This document shows positions 23,255-34,143 of a DNA stretch of 64,000 bases, piece after piece. Position 1 is the stretch's first letter, and every line of letters begins with the position of its first letter. The notes under the pieces were generated by a model, which saw only the letters and a program-made list of their open reading frames with translations, had not been told where the DNA came from and did no database searches. The stretch is from Conchocele bisecta (taxonomy: Eukaryota > Mollusca > Bivalvia > Lucinida > Thyasiridae): assembly GCA_029237695.1 (NCBI GenBank), contig CM055271.1, positions 30,596,695 through 30,660,694 of the forward strand, written 5' to 3'. The position numbers and the translations under genes are program-made.

Positions 23255-24420
23255 GTTTATAGTGTAAAGTACTTCAAAAGCGGAAACCTCATATTACTTC
23301 GAAAGTGGGCGATCGTTACTTCAAAAGTACCTCACCACTTTTGAAGTAAAAATTCTCAAAAGTACCTCACCCACTTTTGAAGTAAAAATCGCCCACTTTT
23401 GAAGTAGCTCACCACTTTTGAAGTAATATCGCCTACTTTCGAAGTACATGTACTTCAAAGTGGAGACCTTACATTACTTCCAAAGTGGTTGATGTTTACT
23501 TCATAATTGGTGACGCCGATTTTTGAAGTAGCTCACCACTTTTGAAGTAAAAATCGCCCACTTTTGAAGTACTCACCACTTTTTAAGTAAGATCGCCTAC
23601 TTTTGAAGTAGCTCACCACTTTTGAAGTAATATCGCCTACTTTGGAAGTAGCTCACCACTTTTGAAGTAATATCGCCTACTTTCGAAGTACTTCAAAGTG
23701 GAGACCTTACATTACTTCCAAAGTGGTTGATGTTTACTTCAAAATTGTGACGCCGATTTTTGAAGTAGCTCACCACTTTTGAATAAAAATCGCCCACTTT
23801 TGAAGTAGCTCACCACTTTTGAAGTAATATCGCCTACTTTTGAAGTAGCTCACCACTTTGAAGTAATATCGCCTACTTTGGAAGTAGCTCACCACTATGA
23901 GAAGTACTCTATAAGTCCTATTCGTTTACTTCAAAAGACTACTTCACAAATGGAGACCTTACATTACTTCCAAAGTGGTTGATGTTTACTTCAAAATTGG
24001 TGACGCCGATTTTTGAAGTAGCTCACCACTTTTGAAGTAAAAATCGCCCACTTTTGAAGTAGCTCATCACTTTTGAAGTAATATCGCCTACTTTTGAAGT
24101 AGCTCACCACTTTTGAAGTAATATCGCCTACTTTGGAAGTAGCTCACCACTTTTAGAGAAGAATAATCCCTATTCCCTATTTGGAAGTAGCTCACCACTT
24201 TTGAAGTAATATCGCCTACTTTTGAAGTAGCTCACCACTTTTGACACCACGTTTGAAGTAATATCGCCTACTTTGGAAGTAGCTCACCACTTTTGAAGTA
24301 ATATCGCCTACTTTGGAAGTACTTTGAAAGAAAGTGTGTAAACATCGTCTACTTATTAAGTGTGTGATATTTACATCACAAGTGGTGAGGTACTTAACAA
24401 GTCGGCGTAACAGTGGATGA
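23255..24420. repeat. E satellite array, long copy with an orientation switch
   Basis: Dozens of ACTTTTGAAGTA units in higher-order blocks of about 240-250 bp, each with GTGACGCCGATTTTTGAAGTA (23507, 23748, 24001). The first ~70 bp is in the opposite orientation (ACTTCAAAAG), switching near 23325, so the left edge can fold back. Ends GTCGGCGTAACA. Confidence 0.85.
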
Positions 24421-26275
24421 AAACAACTGAGGCAGCACCGGGAAGCTCTCTTAAAAGTCAGTTTGCATTTACGATGCATTTGAAACCTTGACATTTGTGA
24501 TCAGTGTAGAAAGCTGGCCTATTATCTCATGATTGGGACTAAATAAAACAAAAACAGTAAGTGTTTTTACTAAAACAAATTTTGTAAATTTAATATTACA
24601 ATGATTAAAATTATGTAATCTCAAATATGATTTGGCACAATGCACATATTACAGATCCAGGATGTAAACCAGGTACAGTGGCACAGGTAGTGGCAGCATC
24701 TTTTGTAAAATCGCATTAACCCTTTCAACCCAAAGTAGCTGGCTGGCATGGACCGTTCCCGTTCCAACCTAAGTTATGTGCAATTTCGTTGGTTCCATGC
24801 TTATTTTCAAAAATTCCATTCTTAGGAAAAGTTAAGTTTTTGTTTCAAATATGAAAAATATTTACAGAATAGTGGAGATCAGACGGTCCGTTACAAACTG
24901 GCTCGTCTGGATCTGCGCTGTTTACACATGATGACACTATATATGGATGTTGAAAGAGCTAAGTAAACTTATAAATTAATAACAACATACAATTTAGTCT
25001 GACCATACACAATTCGTACATGTACTATATCGCACATCTCTAATGTTAACTAGTAAGCTTTGGTGAATACCAAGATATTTTTTTAAAGGAAATTTAAATC
25101 GTTCTATATGGAATGTGTGACATTCTGTCTGTGATCTTCGCCCAGGTGTAAGCGCGGTTGTAGCTCGATCGATGAGTAACAACCACAGCCACCACTGAAA
25201 TATCCATAATGCAACAGCAATCATAATTATATGTACACACGAAAATATGTGTGTTTACAGTTGAATGCCGAAAAGTAATAGGAATGTGAGGTAGGAACAT
25301 TTGTATCACTTGTTTTACTGATAACTAGAAGCTTGAACAACTTAGACCAAACACGTTGAGGGTATGGACCAACACTTAAGGTTGGTCGGGCAACCGTAAA
25401 CACACATTATGAGACGACAACGCTCGTTGTGTAAATGTATTGAGCTGGGTTAATTCTTAGTGCAGATGCACATAGTCAGTATGTAAAATGCATGTGTAAT
25501 GTTTCAGAAGGATTGCTTGAAAAGTGTGGGGAGTTGCTTACACAAACTTGGTACCCTATACATGTACAGTACATATCGTACATGTACAGTAAAAAAAAGT
25601 GGAATATGCCGTAATTTTGTGAAAAATCACTTTTTCATCGGCCTCCAAAATTGGAGGTGCACATCTTAATTATAAATGTGTAAATGCATGTGCGAAGTTT
25701 CAAGTGGATATTACTTGAAACCAGTGGGATAACAGTTGAATACGGATGGACAGGCAGACGGACAGTACCATTCCATAATACGTAGTGTTTTGCTTTTAAA
25801 ACGGGCTTATGAAAATAGTTCTCGTCATATTTACATACATACACCATGGAACGTATACAGTTGTGACTAGTAAATACCCTGACAAACTGACCTGATTGAC
25901 ATTGCCTAGCGTTACTGGTCCATAACTCTAGCCGATGGGACTAGCGTTACGCGAGTCAACGTAACGTACTTTAATACCTTATATAGAGTGATTTAAACAT
26001 TAAAGAATACAAGATGTAAGCAAAATACAATTGGTAGATAGATATAAGGGAGTCGATGAAAAGTGAAAAATATACACGGGATGCTCACTATGCCACATAG
26101 TCAGTAAAACAAATCAAGTTTCGTAGCTGTATGTGTTACAGTGGCCGAGAAACGGAATTAAGCGCACAAGGTAAACAGATAAATGTGACGGGCAGACATA
26201 CAGACATGTGCAACATATAATGCCCCAGGGGTGCATCAAAAGCTACCTTATTTTGTAAAAATTACAAATAAATAA
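24421..26275. other. No gene recognised; minor palindrome
   Basis: AT-rich intergenic-looking DNA. Notable only for a CATGTACAGTACATAT...CATGTACAG inverted stretch at about 25558-25590 and a weak GACGGACAGTACC hairpin-element remnant near 25750. A further GTCC-type remnant (GGCAGACATACAGACATG, then ATAATGCCCC) is at 26190-26230. Confidence 0.5.
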
Positions 26276-26276
26276 A

Positions 26277-26340
26277 TATGTGTAAGAGCTGGGATTCGAA
26301 CCTACGCCCGTCTGTACTCTAGAGATTTCCGTCACACATC
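26277..26340 (-). repeat. tRNA-like SINE fragment
   Basis: On the minus strand GGTTCGAATCCCAGCTCTTAC resembles a tRNA B box and acceptor arm, followed by a TATTTATTTATT tail. The A-box half is absent; the 8.26-kb transposon abuts it at 26341. Confidence 0.4.
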
Positions 26341-26786
26341 TATGAGTGGCGATTCATGTCATTAGTGCCGTTTCTAAAGCGTTAGAGAAGTAACGCGTTA
26401 CTTGTGAGAAGTAACGCGTTATTAATGTATGTACTATATAGTGAAACACATATTTGTAACGCGTTACTGCTCAACAGTAACGCGTTACAAGACTAACAGT
26501 GAGTAACGCGTTAGAAATTGGCTGTAACGCGTTACAAATCCTCTATATCGGCGGATCGTGTCATAAGTACAGCTTCTAACGCGTTAGAGTTATAACGCGC
26601 TACACTTGGTAAGTAATGCGTTACTTCTGAGAAGTAACGCGTTACAAATGTATGATGTATATAATAAAATATCGATATCTAACGCGTTAGTGAAGCAGAA
26701 GTAACGCGTTACTTATTTTTGGTAACGCGTTACTGGTTGACCAATCAGAGGTCGTGTTACAATACCCGCCATTTCTGCCAGAAGAC
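26341..26786 (+). repeat. Left TIR with 11 exact TAACGCGTTA palindromes
   Basis: Exact TAACGCGTTA motifs are spread over 26390-26735, often as pairs about 20 bp apart; three variants differ by one base, two of them C-to-T at a CpG. Its inner edge has a CCAATCAGA box and GTTACAATACCCGCC about 25-70 bp before an ATG, so the TIR probably supplies the promoter of the inward gene. Confidence 0.9.
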
Positions 26787-26810
26787 AATAACAGGTTACT
26801 GGCCGCGGTA

Positions 26811-26966
26811 ATGGCTACAGGGGGACGACAGGAATCTGATCGCCAGATGTTTATACGAAATGTCCAGCAGGCAATAGATTACTGTATACGTATTACTTCC
26901 AGTGATGCTTCTGATGAGGATACAGTTAATAATGTGATAGATCGGTACGTATTGCTGTCCAGTTTT
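26811..26966 (+). CDS. Putative first exon, left inward gene of the 8.26-kb element; unknown
   Basis: ATG 24 bp inside the left TIR opens a 52-codon frame (MATGGRQESDRQMFIRNVQQ... ending YVLLSSF) that stops at a good donor, TTTT|GTAAGT, in phase 0. It contains an amphipathic stretch and an acidic SSDASDEDT patch. The right arm has a comparable small acidic open frame at 33700-33828. No family recognised, and the following exon is not found. Confidence 0.45.
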
Positions 26967-27002
26967 GTAAGTCTCACAAACAAATGACCGATGAAAAAAC
27001 CC

Positions 27003-27100
27003 GCCGACTGTGTACACCCCCTTTTTTGAGAGAAAAAATGTGTATGTTTTCTGCACGGATGTCCGTTCGTCCGTCCGTACGTTAGTACGTCCTGATTTGA
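27003..27100 (+). mobile_element. Orphan hairpin/GTCC 5' terminus (C-like)
   Basis: TGTACACCCCCTTTTTTGAG...TGTGTATGTTTTCTGCACGG then GTCCGTTCGTCCGTCC parallels the family C 5' end. No core or 3' end follows. Confidence 0.55.
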
Positions 27101-27120
27101 TGCAGTATTAGCGGCCACCA

Positions 27121-27610
27121 ACAAGGGCGGATTCACGTAGGGGGAAACGCGCACCCCCCCCCCCCCCCTAAAATTTGGCGAGTAAAGATATTTTGCTCTA
27201 AAATGTGCCATACCGCAGCAAAATGGGGTGTAGATATAAACAAATATTCCGGAGGGCATACCGCCGGACCAACCTAGCAGTCTTGCCAGCTGCGCTTGGT
27301 TGACGAACAAACGGTGCTAGTTCGAAAATATAGTAAACTATTTCAATTAATAAGTCCCGCCCCCCCCCCCCCCCCAACTGAATTCCTGGATCCGCCCCTG
27401 ACCAAATTATCCTGTCTGTTGTCACTTGTGTTTGGGTTTACGGATTACTGTACAGTATAGCTGCCAAAGGAATCAAATAAATCACCAGCAACCACCATTA
27501 ATCAGGGGCGGATCCAGGATTTCTGTCTACTGGGGGTGGGTGTGATATGATTGAACGATACGATGTAGTAGGCTAGGGGGTCCGGGGACGTACCCCCCCC
27601 CCCCCGGCAC
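27121..27610. mobile_element. hAT-type MITE and a second hAT terminus
   Basis: 27121-27398 is bounded by AAGGGCGGATTCACGTAGG and CCTGGATCCGCCCCTG, which are inverted hAT-like tips; poly-C runs lie just inside. A further tip CAGGGGCGGATCCAGGATTT at 27504 starts another copy whose partner end may be CCTGGATCCGCCCCTG at 33640. No coding sequence. Confidence 0.55.
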
Positions 27611-27647
27611 CCCCTTTTTCTTCAAAATATGAGTATTATTAAAATGT

Positions 27648-27960
27648 TTGTTTGTTTGTTTGTTTAATGGTGCTTAACGGCCTATTAACATCTAAGGTCA
27701 TTTAAGGCCGGCTCAGCGAGGTCGAGTCCCGCATTTAACCTGCATCTATGGGGGTGGGTGGGGGGGGGGGTCCCAAAATCAGAACTGAAAAAATTGTATT
27801 TACATCGAAAAAATACATATTCAGTCCTGAAATTAGTATAACCCGACCAGGTCCATACCACACCAGCGTCACGTAACCCCTTCCCCTAAAAGAAGTACCT
27901 TTAAGTACTTTATACGGTTTATAACCTGATCAAACTATAGCGTACAATAAACCAAAATAT
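27648..27960 (-). mobile_element. SINE-like element with (AAAC)n tail
   Basis: On the minus strand it reads through GACTTTGG-like and TTTCAGGACTGAATATG blocks to GTTAATAGGCCGTTAAGCACC and a (AAAC)n tail. A second copy is at 32285-32580. The end module is close to the LINE 3' end (GTTGATGGGCCGTTAAGCACC). Confidence 0.65.
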
Positions 27961-28005
27961 GTACCCGAGGGCCAAACCAGGTATCTCGGGATTGCGGTAA
28001 GGATG

Positions 28006-28505
28006 NNNNNNNNNNNNNNNNNNNNNNNNNNNNNNNNNNNNNNNNNNNNNNNNNNNNNNNNNNNNNNNNNNNNNNNNNNNNNNNNNNNNNNNNNNNNNNN
28101 NNNNNNNNNNNNNNNNNNNNNNNNNNNNNNNNNNNNNNNNNNNNNNNNNNNNNNNNNNNNNNNNNNNNNNNNNNNNNNNNNNNNNNNNNNNNNNNNNNNN
28201 NNNNNNNNNNNNNNNNNNNNNNNNNNNNNNNNNNNNNNNNNNNNNNNNNNNNNNNNNNNNNNNNNNNNNNNNNNNNNNNNNNNNNNNNNNNNNNNNNNNN
28301 NNNNNNNNNNNNNNNNNNNNNNNNNNNNNNNNNNNNNNNNNNNNNNNNNNNNNNNNNNNNNNNNNNNNNNNNNNNNNNNNNNNNNNNNNNNNNNNNNNNN
28401 NNNNNNNNNNNNNNNNNNNNNNNNNNNNNNNNNNNNNNNNNNNNNNNNNNNNNNNNNNNNNNNNNNNNNNNNNNNNNNNNNNNNNNNNNNNNNNNNNNNN
28501 NNNNN
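28006..28505. other. Assembly gap, 500 N
   Basis: Exactly 500 undetermined bases, a conventional gap size. Frames called across it have no meaning. Confidence 1.
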
Positions 28506-28639
28506 AATAGAAGTATTAATAATCTCCCATTTCGCATATGGCAAGGGGACAAGAACAGTCCTTGAAACAAAAACAAGAGCTGTAGGAGAACAGCATAGCT
28601 CGACTACGAGGGTTGTCGATGTACACATAGCTTGACAAA

Positions 28640-29275
28640 CAAGGTGGCCGCGGCCTGCATACAAACCTTAACCAAGGTTGACTAAAAACCTTAACCAAGG
28701 GAAATTAAGTAAGTAATTCAAGGTTAAATGTAGGTCAATGTGGCCGCAGCCTGCATAAAAACCTTAACCAAGGTTGACTAAAAACCTTCACGAAGGGAAA
28801 TTAAGTAAGTAATTCAAGGTTAAATGTAGGTCAATGTCAGATATAGGTCGGGGGTTATTGATGTACATCACTAGGAGATGAAGTTTTCCAATTATGGTTG
28901 CTGTAGGCCCAGGAATATTCCATATACAAGCTTGACTAAAAACCTTAACCAAGGGGAAATAAGAAAGTAATCCAAGGATAAAAGTAGGTCAAGGTCAAAT
29001 ATAGGTCAGGGATTATTGATGTACATCACTAGGAGATGAAGTTGTCCAAGTATGGTTGGTGTAGGGCCAGGAGTATTGCATCTACAAGCTTGACTAAAAA
29101 CCTTAACCAAGGAGAATTAAGTAAGTAATTCAAGAGAAAATGTAGGTCAAGGTCAAATATAGATCAGGGGTTATTGATGTACATCGCTATGAGAAAAGGT
29201 TGTCCAAGTATGGTGTTAGTATGCACAATAGTATTCCATGTACAAGCGTGACTAAAAACCTACCACGTACATTTT
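28640..29275 (+). repeat. Tandem repeat, ~158-bp units, TCAAGGTCA-bearing
   Basis: GATGTACATCACTAGGAGATG recurs at about 28858, 29015 and 29174 within units that include TTGACTAAAAACCTTAACCAA and GTAGGTCAAGGTCAAATATAGG. A shorter 100-bp duplication (28640-28840) precedes it. Probably the core of another hairpin-ended element. Confidence 0.75.
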
Positions 29276-29434
29276 TTTTCCAAAAATTAACCCACCACCC
29301 ATCTAAATTTATAGAAAGTGCCGTCCAACCATCCCATCCCATCAATTCTGGAAAAACCCTAATTACCAATGTTAAAAAAGAGCACGAGAAAAATCTCTGG
29401 TTCTCCAATCTTACAAATCTAGCATTGCACATGT

Positions 29435-30307
29435 AAACTAGATTTATCAGTAAGCGAGGGCTTACGGAATACCCTCCGCTTGAGCCATGACCTACATTTT
29501 AAGTCTGTGACATTGACTCCACCATCAGCAGCTACATGGATTTATCAGAGAATCAAGTGTTATGGCCATACAAATGTACATGTATCAGTGAAATATGAAG
29601 ATTGATGCAGGGAATTGATGCAGGGAATCATAAATTACAAGAAATTAACCTGCCGTCAAGTTTTTTAAACTGACCTACATTTCTAAGTCTGTGACCTTGA
29701 CACCATCATACAAATGCATCAGTGAAATATGAAGAAGATTGATGCAGGGAAACAGAAATTACAACAGATTAACCCCGTGTCAGGTTTTTGAATTGACCTA
29801 CTTTTATAAGTCCGTGACCTTGACCCCAGCAGCAAGGGTGCATCACAGAATGAAGCAGTATTGCCATACTAATGCATTAGTGAAATTTGAAGATTGATGC
29901 AGGGAATTGATGCAGGGAATTATAAATTATAAGAAATTAACCTGCCGTCAAGTTTTTTAAACTGACCTACATTTCTAAGTCTGTGACCTTGACACCATCA
30001 TACAAATGCATCAGTGAAATATGAAGAAGATTGATGCAAGGAAACAGAAATTACAAGACATTAACCCCGTGTTAAGTTTTTGAATTGACCTACTTTTCTA
30101 AGTCCGTGACCTTGACCCCAGCAGCAAGGGTGCATCACAGAATGAAGCAGTATTGCCATACTAATGCATCAGTGAAATTTTAAAAACATTGGTTCAAGAA
30201 AATTATAAGAGATTAACCCCGCGTCAAGTTTTGTGACGGACGGACAACCTGACTTCAGTATACCACCCCCCCCCCCCCCCACCCCACAACTTGTTGCGGG
30301 TGGTATA
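29435..30307 (-). mobile_element. Family F hairpin-ended element, complete
   Basis: On the minus strand: 5' TATACCACCCGCAACAAG stem with poly-G and GGTGGTATA, then GTCCGTCCGTC, then tandem core of alternating subunits (GACCTTGAC..., GATTGATGCAGGGAA). Near the 3' end GCGGAGGGTATT approximates the inverted tip; then the palindrome GTAAGCCCTCGCTTAC and TGATAAATCTAGTTT. It lies in a putative intron of the gene below. Confidence 0.75.
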
Positions 30308-30623
30308 AAGAAACAAGTCACACGACTTCTAAGGTCAAAACCAAAACCTTTAGCCAAATTAGTATTTCCTAAGGAACATCCAAGCCAAGTTTCAACAGCG
30401 TAGAACCAATAATCAATGAGGAGATAGCAGAACAAGATTTGTGACAAACAGATGGTTGTACGGACGTTCTAACATTTTGGGTTTAAGAGTTAATTCATTG
30501 TGATCCAAACATTAAACTCATAAACAACAATAGAATGTTTGAGTTAACGGAATAAGTCAAAGGAATATTATATTAAATCATCACTCATGTAACAACATCA
30601 TGTATATAAAGAACAAGCCTTAC

Positions 30624-31952
30624 CAGATCTTCATCTGGCACCACATACAGTGCTCCCCTGCCCATCTCGGCTTTTAGTCCGGGCACAGTATTGGCTTCCA
30701 CCGGACTTAACACAAAGTTGTTCTCCTTTCTACATTTCTGGAACGAGTATGCGTGTCCAATCAGGGCGGGGAACTCCATGAGGATTCGTGAATTAAGCTC
30801 TGCAAAATTTGCTTTTCTTTTTATTATAATTTTTCGTCTTCCTGGAAAAAGAGAACAGATTGCATGTTATTGCACGGAAACAACAATATTGCTCAATAAT
30901 CTATTTTTTAGCAACTGTGAACTTTGGCGTCAACATGGTCAAAATGTATAGATCTTTCCCAGATTAATATGAATGCATACCTTTATGTGAAATATGTTGA
31001 ACATTTGACATACAGAACTGATACTGCATTTTGACAGGGCTCGACACTATTATATATAAACAGGTGTCTGGTGGTCTGTGACCGCCAGATTTTCAGAAGG
31101 ACAATCTGAATTTCCTAGCTGACAATGGCAAGGTGTTCAGACACACTCTAGACATTTTAGAAACGGCCATTCATCCTTGCATTAGTGCGTACTGCGGACC
31201 ACCAGCTCTAAAAGTGTCTTGATGTTTTTTGTAATGTTTACCAAATTACATGTATGACAGACCTTGTGTAGAGTAGAGACCACTGTGTAATCCTGTTGTG
31301 AGGAAAACAGTTTCTACCTTACCGAATTACCCGCTGTCGTTATTATAGACGGACGGACACATGGACAGAGGCGTTTGCAATAGACATGATTCCTTTTTTT
31401 TCTTCTCAAGAAGTGCAGGTATAATTATTATCAATTTACCCCGATGTCAAGGTTTTGTGGACAATTACACATCCTGGACCGACGCACAGATCAGGGCACA
31501 TAAACTCAGAAAGAATATGGAGATACATGTTATAACATCTTCAAAGCGTTTCAAGTTTGGCTCTATGTCTTCATTTTCGGGGTACTCATGCAATACAATG
31601 TAATTACAAAGTCGAGCCCGCCGAGGCATTTGACCTTGGGCACAGGGGCCGCATGAGTGGGACACAGCATGAATATATGGATGATGACTAATAAGCATAT
31701 GAAGTTTCAAGTCAATGTGACTTAATACTGCAGAGATATAAGGTATCTAAAAACTTTAACGCAGATTAAGCGGACTCGACACAAAAGTACTACAGAACAA
31801 TAATACCATACGTACCCAAGTTTGCAGACTTCAATTTTCTGGCCGTGATTGGTCTTACGACCTGCATGGGGCCACTAAGGCATATCACCTTTATGGCATA
31901 CACTGGCTTTGGCCTTTCAGCAGGTCTGGCGGCACCTCTGTATTCCCGAAAA
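30624..31952 (-). CDS. Two phase-matched exons of an unrecognised gene inside the 8.26-kb element
   Basis: Exon a (31952-31816) follows a TTTTAG acceptor, encodes FREYRGAARPAERPKPVYAI...KLKSANL and ends at G|GTACGT with one base over. Exon b (30799-30624) follows TTTTGCAG, takes up that base to complete a Glu codon, encodes LNSRILMEFPALIGHAYSFQ...GRGALYVVPDEDL and ends at a GTAAGG donor in phase 0. The matching phases, both splice sites and non-repetitive residues argue for a real gene. The product is unknown: basic and proline-rich in exon a, with a YSFQKCRKENN stretch in exon b. Later exons may lie in the N gap or be displaced by family F. Confidence 0.55.
31345..31425 (-). mobile_element. 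Orphan hairpin/GTCC terminus
   Basis: Minus strand TATACCTGCACTTCTTGAG, A-run, then TGTCCATGTGTCCGTCCGTC. Same layout as the C-type 5' ends. Core sequence to its left is degenerate. Confidence 0.5.
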
Positions 31953-32284
31953 CTAAAACGTACAATTATTCATATTTAATCACAAGTTCTTTAACCCAAG
32001 AAAATGGTACCAAATGAGACTCTTCAAATATATTTATATGTAGCCGAGGTGGTTGGGGTTTGTGGTTGCTGTACTCAGCCCATATCGTTATGAACGCTTT
32101 AAATTAATTTTATAAGTACATGCATGTTAACGATAGGGCCCCTCACATCATCTAAAAATATATTCTTACTGAAATTAAACAGGTACAAAATTGTGTAACT
32201 ATTCCACAAGTTTTAGCATTACCTGGGACACTTATTCGCATTATTTTCCATTATTTTTATGACAAAATCAATATCTTTTAGGTC

Positions 32285-32580
32285 AGTTTGTTTGTTTATT
32301 AGTGTTTAACGGCCTATCAACAGCTAAGGTCATGTAAGGCCGGGCAAACGGGTTCGATCCCATTTTAACCTGCTGCATTGGGGGGAAAATCCCAAAATCA
32401 GAACGGAATATTTACATCGAGAAAAAATATATTCAGCCCTGAAATTAGAATATCCTGACCTGGTGGCAGGTCCATACCACACCAAAGTCACTTGGCCCCT
32501 TCCTCTAAAATAGGATTACGAATATCGTAATACTCACATAAGGGGTATAACCAGATTCAACTTTCACATACAAAATGCCA
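32285..32580 (-). mobile_element. SINE-like element with (AAAC)n tail, second copy
   Basis: Minus strand: GGGGCCAAGTGACTTTGGTG...TTCTGATTTTGGGATTTTCC...GGGATCGAACCC...GTTGATAGGCCGTTAAACAC then (AAAC)n. Colinear with the copy at 27648-27960. Confidence 0.65.
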
Positions 32581-33183
32581 AAGACGTATATTTGGACAGC
32601 AGTTGTAATTAAGTCTACACACTTAATTGATAAATTAAATAATTAAAATTAATCATAATTTCTAATTAGGACATACAGTGGTGAGCACCACCACGGTAAG
32701 GAAATACTAGTTACTAATGTGTACACAATTGACATATTCAATGCTAAAACTTGTGGAATAGTTACATAATTATATAACAATAATTATGTACCCGTTTAAT
32801 TTCCGTAATAATATATTTTTTTACATGATTTGAGGGGCCCCATCTTTAAACCAGATTACATGTATCTGTTTTAAATAGAACATAGGTGCCTCATCTGCCT
32901 TATTGATAGAAACAGGACCTCATGTACTATCATGTCAGCTAATTCTGCGCATCAGCCAATGCTCAATTCACGTCAAATTTAGCATTGCGTATGTCATAAT
33001 AAAATATGTGGATTTTGGAATAAACAAGCTGATTAATTGCTACACTGTGCCACAATTTTATCACATTCCGATAGCTTGGTAAAAAGTTATTCCGAATATA
33101 TTAAAAACGTGTAAAATCCTCAGATCATACTGATAGAATAGCTGTCTTATTTACTAAATTAACTGTTAAACGAAGAAACTAAC

Positions 33184-33249
33184 CTGCCATGATGTTACTG
33201 GATAGTTCTGCTTCAAGTTTAATACCAATTTTGCTATGCTGCTCGCCAT
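33184..33249 (-). CDS. Putative start exon, minus-strand gene of the 8.26-kb element
   Basis: ATG at 33249 opens MASSIAKLVLNLKQNYPVTS.. and ends TGGCAG|GTTAGT, a good donor, after 22 codons in phase 0. The next visible exon (31952-31816) needs a two-base carry-over, so they cannot be joined directly; a missing small exon or an error must lie between. No family recognised. Confidence 0.35.
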
Positions 33250-33589
33250 TTTGTTTACACTACCAGATGCGCAGCATTAGCCATTTTAGCCGAAACAAAT
33301 GTGATGTTGCAAACACGCATATTTACGTCACTTACTGACGTCAGAATATTATGACATTTTACCTGCACAAACGGTTTTGAACTGCGTTGAATAATCATGA
33401 TAGTTTTACTGAATATGGAGATGGAAATGCCATATGTGCGCAGAATTAGCCAACACCATTGTATAGGAATAGGCTATATATCCATGTACGTGTCTCGTGG
33501 GATACCTTCCCAAAAAGTTAGTGTCAACCCCTGAATTAGTTTATGCCCGTATACCATGCAACGAATATGTTCTAAATGAAAGTAAATTT

Positions 33590-33655
33590 CAGGCGCGGAT
33601 TCGGTCGTCACGCCCCCAATACTGAATATACCAAAATCCTGGATCCGCCCCTGAA
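33590..33655. repeat. hAT-type terminal fragment
   Basis: CGCGGATTCGGTCGTCACGC and, 60 bp on, ATCCTGGATCCGCCCCTG are inward-facing hAT-like tips with almost nothing between them: a collapsed MITE or one terminus. Confidence 0.45.
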
Positions 33656-33699
33656 TTTTGACGGATAATGGTAGCTAACGACAACAGGAAAGCACTGCT

Positions 33700-33828
33700 C
33701 TATACGACTAAATACGCCTGTATAAAATCGTCCTCGTCCGAATCTCGGGCCGTGTCATCGGGGCCGGTGTCGTCCACCATACGCCTCAGGGATCTTCTGA
33801 GCAGTTGCTCGTAGCGTGATAGCGCCAT
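33700..33828 (-). CDS. Small acidic ORF near the right TIR; unknown
   Basis: ATG at 33828 encodes 42 residues (MALSRYEQLLRRSLRRMVDD... with an acidic ARDSDEDDF patch) and stops at 33700. The helical-basic-then-acidic layout parallels the left-arm exon at 26811. It could be an independent short protein, or a first exon whose donor I cannot identify. Confidence 0.35.
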   Translation of the reverse strand: MALSRYEQLLRRSLRRMVDDTGPDDTARDSDEDDFIQAYLVV

Positions 33829-34143
33829 AAGTTAAATTAATGATAGATCCGAAAACGGTGCAGAACAGCGGAACAATATAAAAATGTGTTGTTGTTTTCG
33901 CGGTCCTTTGGGGTAGGTATAAACCACGAACTGGAACTCCGATATAAAGGGCAAGGCAAACATGGCTTAAAGTTCAAAAGGCGAAAGCTGTCAAAAACTA
34001 TTTGTTTTCGGCATAGAATGGAGGGTGCACATTTTCAATGCCTTTTCAATATTATACAAATTAGGCAATTTATCTAACACTGTCAGTGGGCCGCTGTTGA
34101 CATCATTCTATGTACAGTTCGTAAGCTTGTGTCCAGTCCGTAT

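Noticed and set aside
26390..26735. CRISPR-like array of palindromes
   Set aside because: Ten-base motifs with irregular short spacers in a eukaryotic TIR, no cas genes; not a CRISPR.
27930..28664. Long frames spanning 28.0-28.5 kb
   Set aside because: They are open only because they cross the N gap.
29187..29432. Minus-strand 81-residue frame (…GWDGWTALSINLDGWWV…)
   Set aside because: Overlaps the edge of a tandem repeat and has no splice or homology cue.
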